From AP-15 sp963716115 (GTDB lineage: Bacteria; Pseudomonadota; Alphaproteobacteria; ATCC43930; CGMCC-115725): 64,000 nucleotides of DNA. This document shows, one piece after another, positions 52,643 to 63,623 of this stretch (within the stretch, counting starts at the first letter, position 1; every line of letters begins with the position of its first letter). The DNA lies in assembly GCA_963716115.1 (NCBI GenBank), contig CAVQSZ010000033.1, forward strand, positions 124,001 through 188,000, read 5' to 3'. The notes under the pieces were generated by a model. That model saw only the letters and a program-made list of their open reading frames with translations. It ran no database searches and had not been told where the DNA came from. Both the position numbers and the translations under genes were made by a program.

Positions 52643-53084
52643 GCCGCGCGGCCCCGGCATAGGCGCCGATCTCGGGGTCGAACGGAGCCTCGAGCCGGGT
52701 GATCCGGCCGCCGAGCCCCGCCACCATGTCGGCGATCACGTGGTCGGCGCGGATGCGCAGCCGCTCGCCCGCGACCTGCACCGGCAGATGCCGGTTGCCG
52801 AGATGCCAGGCGAGGCGCAGCAGGCCGGCGTGGTCCTCGGCCGCGATCTCCAGCACCGCCTCGGGCCGCGCGGCGACGCGAATATAGCCGCCGTCGGCGA
52901 GCTCGAGCCCATCGCCCTCGCCGAGGTGGCGCGCCCGCGGCAGGTCGAGCAGAAACGTCTCGCCCGAATCGGCGACGAGGCGGATGCGCCGGCGGTGGCG
53001 GTCGAGATAGGCGAGCGTCACCGCATCGACCGCCGCCTCCTCCGGCCATTGGCCGCGAACATGAACCGCGATCGCCCGCCGCAT
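52629..53084 (-). CDS. ureE: Urease accessory nickel metallochaperone UreE
   Basis: A 151-residue nickel chaperone. The N-terminal peptide-binding domain (LDRHRRRIRLVADSGETFLL, LPRARHLGEGDGLEL) is followed by the metal-binding domain with WHLGNRHLPVQV, whose HLGNRH carries the conserved nickel-binding His. The C-terminal tail is short (AARHEHG), with few of the histidines that many UreE proteins have, so nickel storage capacity may be low. It overlaps ureF. Between it and ureC lies a ~100-nt inverted repeat. Confidence 0.92.
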   Translation of the reverse strand: MRRAIAVHVRGQWPEEAAVDAVTLAYLDRHRRRIRLVADSGETFLLDLPRARHLGEGDGLELADGGYIRVAARPEAVLEIAAEDHAGLLRLAWHLGNRHLPVQVAGERLRIRADHVIADMVAGLGGRITRLEAPFDPEIGAYAGAARHEHG

Positions 53085-53088
53085 CAGA

Positions 53089-53196
53089 TCGACTCACCAC
53101 AGAGGCACAGAGCGGCACGCGAGGAACGAATATCGTCCGCGGGCCGAAGGTCCGCGATCCTCGTCTCTGTGTCTCCGTGTCTCTGTGGTGATTTCA
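53089..53196. repeat. Imperfect inverted repeat between ureC and ureE
   Basis: CTCACCACAGAGGCACAGAG (from 53091) and CTCTGTGTCTCCGTGTCTCT...GTGGTGA (to about 53191) form long imperfect arms around a short centre. This 'accacagagacacagag' type of palindrome is a dispersed intergenic repeat in many proteobacteria. It falls inside the urease operon transcript. Confidence 0.65.
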
Positions 53197-53200
53197 TCTT

Positions 53201-54914
<1,714 letters not shown>

Positions 54915-54919
54915 ATTCT

Positions 54920-55070
54920 AAGCGCCTCTCCGCCCTTCAGCGGGGAGAGGGAGGGGCCCGTCGCGCAGCGATGGGAGGGTGAGGTGGGTATCGCCGCAAA
55001 TCGGGTCGCCGGCCCCCCTCAGCCCGCCCTCTCCCCGGCCGGCGGGGGGAGAGGAAAACAGACAGTCGCA
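54920..55070. repeat. Palindromic repeats between ureB and ureC
   Basis: The 165-nt ureB-ureC spacer has no gene. It contains two hairpin-forming elements: CCTCTCCGCCCTTCAGCGGG with GAGAGG near 54930-54950, and CCCTCTCCCCGGCCGGCGGG with GGAGAGG near 55028-55055. Their flanks also resemble each other in inverted orientation. They are typical of dispersed 'ctctcccc' intergenic repeats. Confidence 0.6.
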
Positions 55071-55079
55071 TCCCTCCGG

Positions 55080-55385
55080 TCACAGCGCGCCGTTCACTTT
55101 GCCGTTGAACCCCACGACGCGGCGCGCGCCGGCATAGGCGACGAGCCTGACCTCGCGGCTCTGCCCCGGCTCGAACCGGGTCGCGGTTCCGGCGGGAATG
55201 TCGAGCCGGAAGCCGCGCGCCCGCTCACGGTCGAAGGCGAGCGCGGTGTTTGTCTCGTAGAAATGGTAGTGCGAGCCGACCTGGATCGGGCGGTCGCCGG
55301 TGTTGGCGACGGTCAGGGTCACGGTCGGTCGGCCGGCGTTGATCTCGATCTCGCCCGGCGCCGTGAACAGCTCTCCGGGGATCAT
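55080..55385 (-). CDS. ureB: Urease beta subunit UreB
   Basis: A 101-residue structural subunit. IPGELFTAPGEIEINAGRPT at the start, GDRPIQVGSHYHFYETNTAL (residues ~30-49) and the terminal RRVVGFNGKVNGAL are canonical. It packs against UreA and UreC in the (ABC)3 enzyme. ATG at 55385. The spacer to ureA holds a short palindrome. Confidence 0.95.
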   Translation of the reverse strand: MIPGELFTAPGEIEINAGRPTVTLTVANTGDRPIQVGSHYHFYETNTALAFDRERARGFRLDIPAGTATRFEPGQSREVRLVAYAGARRVVGFNGKVNGAL

Positions 55386-55393
55386 CGCCGCGA

Positions 55394-55424
55394 AGCTCCG
55401 CCTCTCCCCGCGCGGGGGAAGAGA
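55394..55424. repeat. Short hairpin between ureA and ureB
   Basis: CTCTCCCCGCGCGGGGGAAG followed by AG can fold into a GC-rich hairpin. It is related in sequence to the palindromes in the ureB-ureC spacer. Confidence 0.45.
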
Positions 55425-55470
55425 GTAGGGGCGAGGGGCGGCCCGCGGCGGGCGTCGACCATGCGACCCT

Positions 55471-55773
55471 TCATCGTATCGGCTGGTGCACGGTGACGAG
55501 CTTGGTGCCGTCGGGGAAAGTCGCCTCGACCTGGATTTCAGCGATCATTTCCGGCACCCCCTCCATGACCTGCTCGCGGCCGATGACCGTGGCCCCGTCG
55601 CGCATCAGCTCGGCGACGCTCCTGCCGTCGCGCGCGCCTTCGAGCAGATAGTCGGTGATCAGCGCCACCGCCTCGGGGTAGTTGAGCCTGACCCCGCGGC
55701 GCAGCCGACGCTCGGCGACCATCGCAGCGACCGAGACCAGGAGCTTGTCCTTCTCGCGAGGTGTCAGGTTCAT
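55471..55773 (-). CDS. ureA: Urease gamma subunit UreA
   Basis: A 100-residue structural subunit. It begins MNLTPREKDKLLVSVAAMVA and contains RRGVRLNYPEAVALITDYLL, GARDGRSVAELM and VPEMIAEIQVEATFPDGTKL with a terminal VHQPIR. This is the first gene of the local urease run. The accessory gene ureD, usually directly upstream, is instead about 5.3 kb away at 61095-61913. Confidence 0.95.
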   Translation of the reverse strand: MNLTPREKDKLLVSVAAMVAERRLRRGVRLNYPEAVALITDYLLEGARDGRSVAELMRDGATVIGREQVMEGVPEMIAEIQVEATFPDGTKLVTVHQPIR

Positions 55774-55841
55774 CGCACTCGCCGCCGAGCATCACGCCTG
55801 TCAAATCCGCTGCGAGGGTTTATAAGCCGGATCGCATCGTA

Positions 55842-56937
55842 ATGTCTTGGCCGCGTGCGATGATCAGATCGATCTTGCTGGCGAGCGTCGTTGCATCCAC
55901 GATCGGTCTCGGCGCCGGGCGGGCCGCGGCGCCGGCCGCACCCGCGTTCAACGTCGGCGTCGCGTCGCGCGAATTCGCGCCGGCGGCGCCCTACGAGTGG
56001 CGCGGCGACCCAAAGCATGCGCTGGCCGTGACAGTCTGGTATCCGGCCGATCCGGGCGCGGCGGAGAAGCCGCGACCGCCCGGTCCGCCGGGCGAGCCGC
56101 TGCTCGCGCCGACGCCGGCGAAATTTCCGCTGATCGTGCTGTCGCACGGCACCGGCGGAACCGGCCGGAGCCTCGCTTGGCTGGGGGCGGCGCTGGCCCG
56201 GGCCGGCTATGTCGCCGCCGCCGTCAACCACCCCGGCAACAATGCGATCGACGGCTATACGGTTCCCGGTTTTACGCTGTGGTGGGAGCGGGCGCGCGAC
56301 CTGAGCGCGGTAATCGACGGCGTGCTCGCCGACCCGGCCTTCATGACGCGAATCGACGCCGGGCGGATCGGCGCCGCCGGCTTCTCGCTCGGCGGCTATA
56401 CGATGATCGCGATCGCCGGGGGCATCACCTCGCTCGATCATTTCCGGGAATTCTGCGCCTCGGCCGAGGCCGATGCGTCATGCCGGGCGCCGCCCGAGCT
56501 CGGCGATCTGCGCGCCAAAGCGAAGGCGCTGGCCGACAGCGACGCGGCGTTTCGCGCCGCCCTTGCCGCCGACGGCCGACTCCTACCGCGACAAGCGCGT
56601 GCGCGCGGTGTTCGCGATGGCGCCGGCGCTCGGCCAGGCCTTCCTGCCCGACAGCCTCGAACGGATCGACATCCCGGTGGCGATCGTCGCCGGCGCCGCC
56701 GACGCCATCATGCCGGTAGCCAGCAGCGCGCGATCCTATGCCGCCCATATCCCGCATGCCGAGCTCACGATCTTTCCCGGCGATGTCGGGCACTACGTCT
56801 TTTTCGCGGTTTGCGCCGAAGCCGCGCGCGCCGCCTTTCCGGGGCGCTGCGTCGACGCTCCTGGCGTCGACCGCGACGCGATCCATGCCGAGACCGTGCG
56901 GCTCGCCGAAGCGTTCTTTGCCCGCCATCTGAGATAG
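55842..56937 (+). CDS. Exported alpha/beta hydrolase, dienelactone hydrolase-like (one frameshift)
   Basis: A ~364-residue secreted hydrolase related to COG4188 (predicted dienelactone hydrolases/PAF acetylhydrolase type II). A signal peptide (SILLASVVASTIGLGAG, cleaved near RAAA) is followed by VTVWYPADPGA, the oxyanion loop LSHGTGGTGRSLAWLG, the nucleophile elbow GAAGFSLGGYTMIA (Ser near residue 185) and, after the break, the acid/His region PGDVGHYVFF. The frame breaks near 56575; removing one C of CC gives DGDSYRDKRVRAVFAMAPAL and runs to the stop at 56937. Start 55842 or 55860. It lies divergently upstream of ureA. Substrate unknown. Confidence 0.83.
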
Positions 56938-56997
56938 CGCGCCAAGCCGCTCGACGCGGCAAGGGGTCGGTCGCGAAAAACCCGGCGGATCGCGAGA

Positions 56998-57026
56998 TTG
57001 GCAGGCGGTGGCATTCTCGCTAGACT
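56998..57026 (+). promoter_or_regulatory. Promoter of the cyoABCD operon
   Basis: TTGGCA (56998-57003), exactly 17 nt, TAGACT (57021-57026). The match to sigma-70 is good (5/6 and 4/6). The leader to the cyoA ATG at 57094 would be about 60 nt. Confidence 0.6.
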
Positions 57027-57093
57027 TGGAGGTTGAGAAGTCGTTGCGACGTAAGTGGCGTTTTCGCCGCCACCCTCTGTGCCGGAGGCCTCC

Positions 57094-58056
57094 ATGCACG
57101 ACTGGCGCTACGCGACCCCCGCCACGCCGCACGGTCCGGCATCGCAGGCGCGGCGCGCGCCCCGGCGCTCGGGCCTGCTTCGCTGGCTCGTCGTGGGCGC
57201 CGCGGTGCTCGTTTGCTCCTGCCGCCAGCAGGGCGTGCTGGATCCGCAGGGGCCGATCGCGTCGGCGCAGCTGCTTCTCATGATCAACGCCACCGAAATC
57301 ATGCTCGTGGTCGTGGTTCCGGTGATCCTGGCGACCTTGGGGTTCGCCTGGTGGTACAGGTCCTCCAACACAAGAGCCAAACGGAGCGACGAGCTGGCTT
57401 ATGAAGGGCGCATCGATTTTGTCGTCTGGTCGATCCCCGCTCTGGTCGTGATCCTGCTGGGCGGGGTCAACTGGATCAGCTCTCATCAGCTGGATCCGCG
57501 GGCGCCGATCGCCGCGAACGTCAAGCCGCTCGAGGTCGAAATCGTCTCGCTCGATTGGAAATGGCTGTTCATCTACCCCGATCAGGGTATCGCCGCGGTC
57601 AATCTGCTGGTCTTGCCGTCCGGAACACCGGTCAGCTTTCGGCTGACGTCGGCGACCGTGATGAATTCGTTCTTCGTGCCCCAGCTCGGCAGCCAGATTT
57701 ACACGATGCCGGGGATGACCACCCACCTCAACCTGCTGGCCGACCAGCCGGGGGAGTATCCGGGCATATCGGCGAACTTCAGCGGCGACGGCTTTGCCGA
57801 TATGCGGTTCATCGCCAAGGCGGTGCCCGCCGCCGATTTCGACGGCTGGGTCGCTCAGGTGCGCGGCTCGGGACCGGCGCTCGACATTCCCGGATATGCC
57901 GCATTGGCGAAGCCCAGCCAAGCCGTGCCGCCGACGAGCTATCGCTCGGTCGAGCCGGGGCTCTTCGAGCGCATTGTCGACCAGACCGCGCTCGATCCCA
58001 AAAATCTGCGCACCAGCGGCGCCTCGCGTCCGCCGGCGGCGCAGGCAGGAGGCTGA
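57094..58056 (+). CDS. cyoA: Cytochrome bo3-type quinol oxidase subunit II
   Basis: A 320-residue membrane-anchored lipoprotein. The signal/lipobox is VVGAAVLVCSC; two helices (LLLMINATEIMLVVVVPVIL and FVVWSIPALVVILLGGVNWI) precede a periplasmic cupredoxin domain. The CuA ligands of cytochrome c oxidases are missing (SANFSGDGFADMRF in place of the Cys-x3-Cys loop), which identifies a quinol oxidase. MNSFFVPQLGSQIYTMPGM is the conserved CyoA segment. GGAGG precedes ATG 57094. First gene of the operon. Confidence 0.93.
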   Translation: MHDWRYATPATPHGPASQARRAPRRSGLLRWLVVGAAVLVCSCRQQGVLDPQGPIASAQLLLMINATEIMLVVVVPVILATLGFAWWYRSSNTRAKRSDELAYEGRIDFVVWSIPALVVILLGGVNWISSHQLDPRAPIAANVKPLEVEIVSLDWKWLFIYPDQGIAAVNLLVLPSGTPVSFRLTSATVMNSFFVPQLGSQIYTMPGMTTHLNLLADQPGEYPGISANFSGDGFADMRFIAKAVPAADFDGWVAQVRGSGPALDIPGYAALAKPSQAVPPTSYRSVEPGLFERIVDQTALDPKNLRTSGASRPPAAQAGG

Positions 58057-58057
58057 G

Positions 58058-60028
58058 ATGCTGGGTAAGCTGAGCTGGGCGGCGATCCCGCTCTACCAGC
58101 CGCTGCCGCTCTATGCGATGGGGGTGGTCGGCATCGTCATTCTGGCCGTGCTCGTGATCATCACCCGAAAAGGGGGGTGGCCCTATCTGTGGCGCGAGTG
58201 GTTGACCAGCGTCGACCACAAGCAAATCGGCGTGATGTATTTGATTCTCGCCCTGGTCATGCTGCTGCGCGGCTTTGCCGATGCGATCATGATGCGCTCG
58301 CAGCAGGCGATCGCCATCGGCGGCGCTCAGGGATACCTGCCGCCCGACCACTACAATCAGATCTTTTCCTCGCACGGCACGATCATGATCTTTTTCGTGG
58401 CGATGCCGTTCATTATCGGACTGATGAACTTTGTCGTGCCGTTGCAGCTCGGCGTGCGCGACGTGGCCTTTCCGGTGCTCAACTCGGTCAGCTTTTGGCT
58501 GTCGGCATCGGGCGCGCTGCTGATCAACGCATCGCTCGTCATCGGCAGCTTCGCCCGCACCGGCTGGATGGGCTATCCGCCGCTGTCCGAGCTTGCCTTC
58601 TCCCCCGATGAGGGTGTCGATTATTACCTTTGGGTCTTGCAGATCTCGGGCGTCGGCACGTTGTTCGCCGGCATCAACATGGTTACCACCATCCTCAAAT
58701 TGCGCGCCCCCGGGATGACCTATTTCCGCATGCCGGTATTCTGCTGGAGCGCCTTGACCTCGAGCATATTGATTGTTGTCGCTTTTCCGATCCTGACGGC
58801 GACCTTCGCGATGCTGCTGCTCGACCGTTACGTGGGCATGCACTTTTTCACCAATGATGCCGGCGGCAACATGATGATGTATGTCAACCTGTTTTGGGCG
58901 TGGGGTCATCCCGAAGTCTATATCCTCGTCCTGCCGGCGTTCGGCGTCTTCTCCGAGGTGATCGCGACCTTTTCCGGCAAGCCGCTGTTCAGCTACCACT
59001 CGATGGTTTACGCCCTTTTGGCAATCTGCGTCCTCTCTTTCATGGTTTGGCTGCATCACTTCTTCACAATGGGCGCGAGCGCCGACGTCAACGCCTTCTT
59101 CGGCATCATGTCGATGATCATCGCGGTGCCGACCGGCGTCAAAGTCTTCAACTGGCTGTTCACCCTGTTCCAGGGACGGATCGTGTTTCGGACCCCGGTC
59201 CTGTTTTCGATCGGCTTTATGGTCACCTTTGTCATTGGCGGGATGACGGGGGTTCTGTTGGCGGTTCCGCCGGTCGACTTCGTGCTCCACAACAGCGTCT
59301 TCCTGGTCGCCCATTTCCATAACGTGATCATCGGCGGCGTGCTGTTCGGCGTTTTGGCGGGCTATAATTATTGGTTCCCCAAGGCATTCGGCTTCACCCT
59401 CGACGAGAGATGGGGCAAGGCCAGCTTTTGGTGCTGGCTTGTCGGCTTTTATCTCGCCTTCATGCCGCTCTATGTCCTGGGGCTGATGGGCATGACGCGG
59501 CGCCTCCAGCACATTGCCGACCCGAGCTGGCGGCCGTTGCTGCTGGTCGCCGAGCTGGGCGCCCTGGTCATTTTCGCCGCTATCGTCTGCATGATCGCGC
59601 AGCTTTATGTCAGCATCCGCACCCGCGACCGCCGTCGCGACCTGACCGGCGACCCGTGGAACGGTCGAACCTTGGAATGGGCGACCTCGTCGCCGCCGCC
59701 GGCCTACAACTTTGCGGTGATGCCCAGGGTCGAGACGATCGACGCGTTCTGGGAGATGAAGCGGCGGGGGCTGAGCGCAGCCGAACCGGCTTATGAAACC
59801 GTCGAGATGCCGCGCAACAGCCCCACGGGCCTTGTTATCGCCTTCTTTGCCGTGGCAGCCGGCTTTGCGCTGATCTGGCAGATCTGGTGGCTGGCGATCC
59901 TCGGCCTCCTCGCCATCTTCGTCACGATCCTGGCGTTCGGCTGGAGCGAGAACCGTCAGCGCGAAATCCCGGCCAACGAGATGGCGCGAATGGAACGCGC
60001 CCGGCTGCGTCTCGGGCGGCCGGCATGA
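58058..60028 (+). CDS. cyoB: Cytochrome bo3-type quinol oxidase subunit I
   Basis: A 656-residue haem-copper oxidase core that reduces O2 with ubiquinol and pumps protons. Residue numbers coincide with the E. coli enzyme: His106 (SSHGT) and His421 for the low-spin haem, His419 for haem o, and CuB ligands His284 (GHPEVY, cross-linked Tyr288) and His333/His334 (WLHHFF). Glu286 of the D channel and Lys362 of the K channel (PTGVKVF) are present. AGGAGG precedes ATG 58058, 1 nt after cyoA. It ends in an ATGA overlap with cyoC. Confidence 0.97.
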   Translation: MLGKLSWAAIPLYQPLPLYAMGVVGIVILAVLVIITRKGGWPYLWREWLTSVDHKQIGVMYLILALVMLLRGFADAIMMRSQQAIAIGGAQGYLPPDHYNQIFSSHGTIMIFFVAMPFIIGLMNFVVPLQLGVRDVAFPVLNSVSFWLSASGALLINASLVIGSFARTGWMGYPPLSELAFSPDEGVDYYLWVLQISGVGTLFAGINMVTTILKLRAPGMTYFRMPVFCWSALTSSILIVVAFPILTATFAMLLLDRYVGMHFFTNDAGGNMMMYVNLFWAWGHPEVYILVLPAFGVFSEVIATFSGKPLFSYHSMVYALLAICVLSFMVWLHHFFTMGASADVNAFFGIMSMIIAVPTGVKVFNWLFTLFQGRIVFRTPVLFSIGFMVTFVIGGMTGVLLAVPPVDFVLHNSVFLVAHFHNVIIGGVLFGVLAGYNYWFPKAFGFTLDERWGKASFWCWLVGFYLAFMPLYVLGLMGMTRRLQHIADPSWRPLLLVAELGALVIFAAIVCMIAQLYVSIRTRDRRRDLTGDPWNGRTLEWATSSPPPAYNFAVMPRVETIDAFWEMKRRGLSAAEPAYETVEMPRNSPTGLVIAFFAVAAGFALIWQIWWLAILGLLAIFVTILAFGWSENRQREIPANEMARMERARLRLGRPA

Positions 60029-60648
60029 CCGCAACGATCGACGCGGCCAGCCCCGAGCTGGTGCGCGGGCGGGGCGGCGGCGGGCCGGCCTCGACGCGGA
60101 CCGTCGTCGCCTACGGGTTCTGGATCTTCATCCTCAGCGACATCACGATGTTCTCGGGCCTGTTCGCCGCCTACGCGGTGCTGTCGGGCCGGACCGCCGA
60201 TGGGCCGACCGCGAGCGAGCTGTTCGATCTCCGTCGCGTCTTTATCGAGACCATGTGCCTGTTGCTTTCGAGCTACACCTGCGGGCTCGGGGCATTGTCC
60301 GCGGAACGGCGGCGGCGCGACCGTTTTTTGATCTTTGCCGTTTTCACTTTCGTGCTCGGCGCGGCCTTCCTCTTTATCGAGATCTCGGAATTTGCCGGGA
60401 TGGTGAGCCGGGGCGCGGGGCCCTCGCGCAGCGCCTTTTTGTCGGCCTTCTTCACATTGGTGGGCATGCACGGAGCCCACGTGACGAGCGGCCTCGTCTG
60501 GCTCGTCTATATGGTGGCGCAGGTCGTCATCAAGGGCTTGCGGCCTCATGTGCTCCGACGCTTATTGTGCTTCAGCCTGTTCTGGCATGCGCTGGACATC
60601 ATCTGGATCGGCGTGATCACGGTGGTTTACCTGATGGGAGCCCGCTGA
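60025..60648 (+). CDS. cyoC: Cytochrome bo3-type quinol oxidase subunit III
   Basis: A 207-residue membrane protein with five helices. YGFWIFILSDITMFSGLFAA, the conserved EISEFAGMVSRGAGPSRSAF loop (with the Glu of subunit III) and GMHGAHVTSGLVWLVYM are characteristic. The last helix (FWHALDIIWIGVITVVYLMG) contains the WHxxD-type motif. It overlaps cyoB by 4 nt and cyoD by one base (TGATG), so all four subunits are made together. Confidence 0.95.
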   Translation: MTATIDAASPELVRGRGGGGPASTRTVVAYGFWIFILSDITMFSGLFAAYAVLSGRTADGPTASELFDLRRVFIETMCLLLSSYTCGLGALSAERRRRDRFLIFAVFTFVLGAAFLFIEISEFAGMVSRGAGPSRSAFLSAFFTLVGMHGAHVTSGLVWLVYMVAQVVIKGLRPHVLRRLLCFSLFWHALDIIWIGVITVVYLMGAR

Positions 60649-61019
60649 TGGACGGTGACGCTCGCCCGTACGACCGCACACCCGGTGTCGAGCACCAGGA
60701 GTCGAGGGCCAATTTTCTGTCCTACACGGTCGGGCTCGGGCTCGCCGTGCTGTTGACGATCGCTTCGTTCGTCGTATCGCAGACGAATTTGCTGTGGGCT
60801 CCGGGCATACCGGTCGGGCTCATTGTCCTCGCCTTCGCGCAGATCGGCGTCCACCTCGTCTTCTTTTTGCATATCGGCGCCGGGCCGGATCAGACGAACA
60901 ATGTTCTGGCCCTCGCCTTCGGCCTGCTGGTCGTCTTTCTCGTCATCGCCGGCTCATGCTGGATCATTGCCAACCTGAACGCCAACATGATGGCGCCGTC
61001 TATGAGCATGCCGCGCTGA
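60648..61019 (+). CDS. cyoD: Cytochrome bo3-type quinol oxidase subunit IV
   Basis: A 123-residue small subunit with three hydrophobic helices (YTVGLGLAVLLTIASFVVSQ, GIPVGLIVLAFAQIGVHLVF, VLALAFGLLVVFLVIAGSCW). The VHLVFFLHI motif is typical of CyoD. It supports CuB binding and assembly. Downstream, ureD converges with 75 nt between. No cyoE (haem O synthase) is present in the window. Confidence 0.92.
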   Translation: MDGDARPYDRTPGVEHQESRANFLSYTVGLGLAVLLTIASFVVSQTNLLWAPGIPVGLIVLAFAQIGVHLVFFLHIGAGPDQTNNVLALAFGLLVVFLVIAGSCWIIANLNANMMAPSMSMPR

Positions 61020-61094
61020 TCGAGGAGCATCGGCGTCGGCGACGCCATTCAACTTGCCGCAAACGGCGAACGCGCGCTTTGCGCTGACGAGGCG

Positions 61095-61913
61095 TCACAC
61101 GTGCCAGATCCGCGGCAGCCGCGGCGGCAAGCCCAGCGCCTCGGAACGGAAACGGCAGGCGAGGTCGGCATAGGCCCGGCGCAACGCCAGGGCGTCGGTC
61201 GCGAGCCAGCGGGCGATGACGAGGCCGGCGACCGCGGTGACGCCGGCCCGGACCGCGTCTGTGCATCGGGCCGCGCGGGCGCCCTCGACGAGGCTCGCCA
61301 AATCCCGCCGAGGCGCCGCCAGGATCATCGTCGCAAATGCGGCGGCGCTGTCGAAGCAGGCGGGGTCGGCGATGATCCGGGCGACATCGCCGTCAAGGTG
61401 CAAGGCGTCGCCCCAAGCAAGGCTGCCGTCGCGCCATACCTCCCACGCCTCGCGCAGGAAGCCGCGGGTCAGGCGCTCGCCGCGGGCGCGGCGGCCGAAG
61501 ACCACGATGTCGCCGCCGAGAAACGCCGAACCCGGCGCGAGATCGACCTTCGTCCGGCGGCGCAGGCGGGCGCCGTCGAACAGGATCGTCTCCGGCGGCA
61601 GGAATTCGAGCGCGGCGTCGGCCCCGACCGTCAGAGATTGCCGGATGAGCGTCGTCGGGCCGAGCGAGCGGTAGACCTTTTCGGCGGCCGAAGCCGTCAG
61701 ATGCGCTGCCGCCCCGGGATCGAGCCGGACCTCGATCTCAAGCCGGTCGCCGCCGACGAGGCCGCCCGAGGTGGTGACGACGACCGCCTGCATCGGGTCG
61801 CCCGCTTCCGGCATCGGAAACAACACCCGCAGCGGGTCGGTTTGGTAGAGGTGAGCGAGCCGGGTCGTCCCGTCACGGCAGGCAAAGCCGATTTCGACGC
61901 GGCCCTCGGTCAA
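61095..61913 (-). CDS. ureD: Urease accessory protein UreD, detached from the urease operon
   Basis: A 272-residue urease activation scaffold. Start TTG 61913 overlaps the TGA of the gamma-glutamyltransferase gene (TTGA), which fixes the start and indicates coupling. Family features: LFPMPEAGDPMQAVVVTTSG, GGLVGGDRLEIEVRL, ASAAEKVYRS, LEFLPPETILFDGARLRRRT and FLGGDIVVFGRRARGE. UreD binds UreF/UreG and the apo-urease. The other ure genes are 5.3 kb away on the same strand, separated by plus-strand genes. Confidence 0.93.
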   Translation of the reverse strand: MTEGRVEIGFACRDGTTRLAHLYQTDPLRVLFPMPEAGDPMQAVVVTTSGGLVGGDRLEIEVRLDPGAAAHLTASAAEKVYRSLGPTTLIRQSLTVGADAALEFLPPETILFDGARLRRRTKVDLAPGSAFLGGDIVVFGRRARGERLTRGFLREAWEVWRDGSLAWGDALHLDGDVARIIADPACFDSAAAFATMILAAPRRDLASLVEGARAARCTDAVRAGVTAVAGLVIARWLATDALALRRAYADLACRFRSEALGLPPRLPRIWHV

Positions 61914-63490
61914 TACCCCAGCGCCAGCCCGTCCTTGCGCGGCTCGGAGCCGCCCACCAGGGCGCCGCGCGCGTGGTCGATCCAGATCGCCTGGCAGCCG
62001 CCGAGCGGCACCTCCTGCACCGCGATCCGATGGCCGCGGCGCGCCAAATCGGCGACGATCGCGGGCGGCAGCGCGCGCTCGACCTGCAAGAACCCGTTGA
62101 GCGCGAGGATGCGCGGCGCCTCGGCCGCCTGCTGCGGGTCCATGCCGCGATCGAGCAGGCGGTGGATGAAATGGGCGTGGCCCATCGCCTGATAATGCCC
62201 GCCCATGACCCCGAACGGCATCACCGCGCGGCCGTTCTTGACCAGCATGCCGGGGATGATCGTGTGCAACGGCCGCTTGCGCGGCGCAATCGCGTTGGGA
62301 TGGCCGGGGATGGTGCGGAAGCCGGTGCCGCGATTGTGCAGCAGAACGCCGCTCTCGGGCGCCACGATGCCGCTGCCGAACCCTGAGAACAGCGAGTTGA
62401 TGAACGAGCAGGCGTTGCCGTCGCGATCGACGATGCAGAGATAGACCGTGTCCTTGTGCTCGATCTCGGCCCAGTCGCGGCCCGGCAGGGTCTGGTCGAG
62501 CCGGATCGCCCGGCGGGTGCGCTCGGCGCGCTCCTCGGACAGAAAGCCCGCGACATCGACCGGCACGTGCTCGGGGTCGCAGATGAAATTGTCGCGCACC
62601 TGATAGGCCGCCTTGTTCGCCTCGGCGAGCAGGTGGTAGCGGTCGGTCTCGCTGAACGCATCGCCGTCGAGCGCATAGCCCGCGAGCGTGCGCAGCATCA
62701 TCAGCGCCGCCATGCCCTGCCCGTTCGGCGGGCATTCGTAGACGTCATGGCCGCGATAGGCGGTGGTGATCGGCTCGACCCAGTTCGAGCGCTGCGCCGC
62801 GAAATCCTCCTCCTCGTGCAGCCCGCCCAGGGCCTTCAGCCGGCCGAGGATGTCGCGCATGACGGGGCCGTCGTAAAATCCCTCGCGGCCTTCGCGGCCG
62901 ATCCGCCGCAAGGTCCGCGCCAGCGGCGGGTTGCGCATCCGATCGCCGGGCGCGGGCGCCCGGCCGCCCGGCAGGAACAGCGCGGCGGCCACCGGATCGC
63001 GCAGCTTGGCCTCGTTGCGCGCCCAGTCGGCCCCCACCCGGGGGGTGACGACATAGCCGTCCTCGGCCGCGCGCGCCGCCGGCTCGAGCAATTCGGCGAG
63101 CGGCCGGGTGCCGTATTCGCGATTGAACATGCACCACGCGTCGACCGCGCCCGGCACCGTCACGGCGTGCGGCGTCGGCACCTCGATCTCCTGGATTGCG
63201 TGCTCGACATACCATTCGACGGTGGCCTTGGCCGGCGCCCGCCCCGAGCCGTTGAGCGCCGTCGGCAGCGCGCCGCCGCGCGAGTAAAGGACAAAGCAGT
63301 CGCCGCCGATCCCAGTGCTCTCCGGCTCGACGACGCATTGCACGGCGACCGCCGCGATCGCCGCGTCGGCGGCGTTGCCTCCGGAGCGCAGCACATCCAG
63401 AGCGGTCAAGGTCGCCATCGGATGGGAGGTCGCCGCCATCCCGTTCGCCGCCATCGCCGCCGAGCGGCCGGGAATATTGAAGTCGCGCAT
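61910..63490 (-). CDS. ggt: Gamma-glutamyltransferase family protein
   Basis: A 526-residue N-terminal nucleophile hydrolase precursor, which self-cleaves into two subunits and transfers or hydrolyses gamma-glutamyl groups. MAATSHPMATLTALDVLRSG, GGNAADAAIAAVAVQCVVEP and TGIGGDCFVLY open the large subunit; the autoprocessing Thr is in HKDTVYLCIVD (near residue 350), followed by NSLFSGFGSGI. No signal peptide is visible, so it is probably cytoplasmic, like the YwrD-type subgroup. GGGAAAGG precedes ATG 63490. It is coupled to ureD. Confidence 0.92.
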   Translation of the reverse strand: MRDFNIPGRSAAMAANGMAATSHPMATLTALDVLRSGGNAADAAIAAVAVQCVVEPESTGIGGDCFVLYSRGGALPTALNGSGRAPAKATVEWYVEHAIQEIEVPTPHAVTVPGAVDAWCMFNREYGTRPLAELLEPAARAAEDGYVVTPRVGADWARNEAKLRDPVAAALFLPGGRAPAPGDRMRNPPLARTLRRIGREGREGFYDGPVMRDILGRLKALGGLHEEEDFAAQRSNWVEPITTAYRGHDVYECPPNGQGMAALMMLRTLAGYALDGDAFSETDRYHLLAEANKAAYQVRDNFICDPEHVPVDVAGFLSEERAERTRRAIRLDQTLPGRDWAEIEHKDTVYLCIVDRDGNACSFINSLFSGFGSGIVAPESGVLLHNRGTGFRTIPGHPNAIAPRKRPLHTIIPGMLVKNGRAVMPFGVMGGHYQAMGHAHFIHRLLDRGMDPQQAAEAPRILALNGFLQVERALPPAIVADLARRGHRIAVQEVPLGGCQAIWIDHARGALVGGSEPRKDGLALGY

Positions 63491-63623
63491 GCGCCTTTCC
63501 CTCGGATCCGGCGCTAACCGCCCGCCGGGGGAGCAATCCTGACCGGCGGGCTTCACGCTTGCCCGGAACTAATGCACGGACCTACGGTGCGGGTCAATTC
63601 GCCCCCCGGATGAAGAGTCGAGC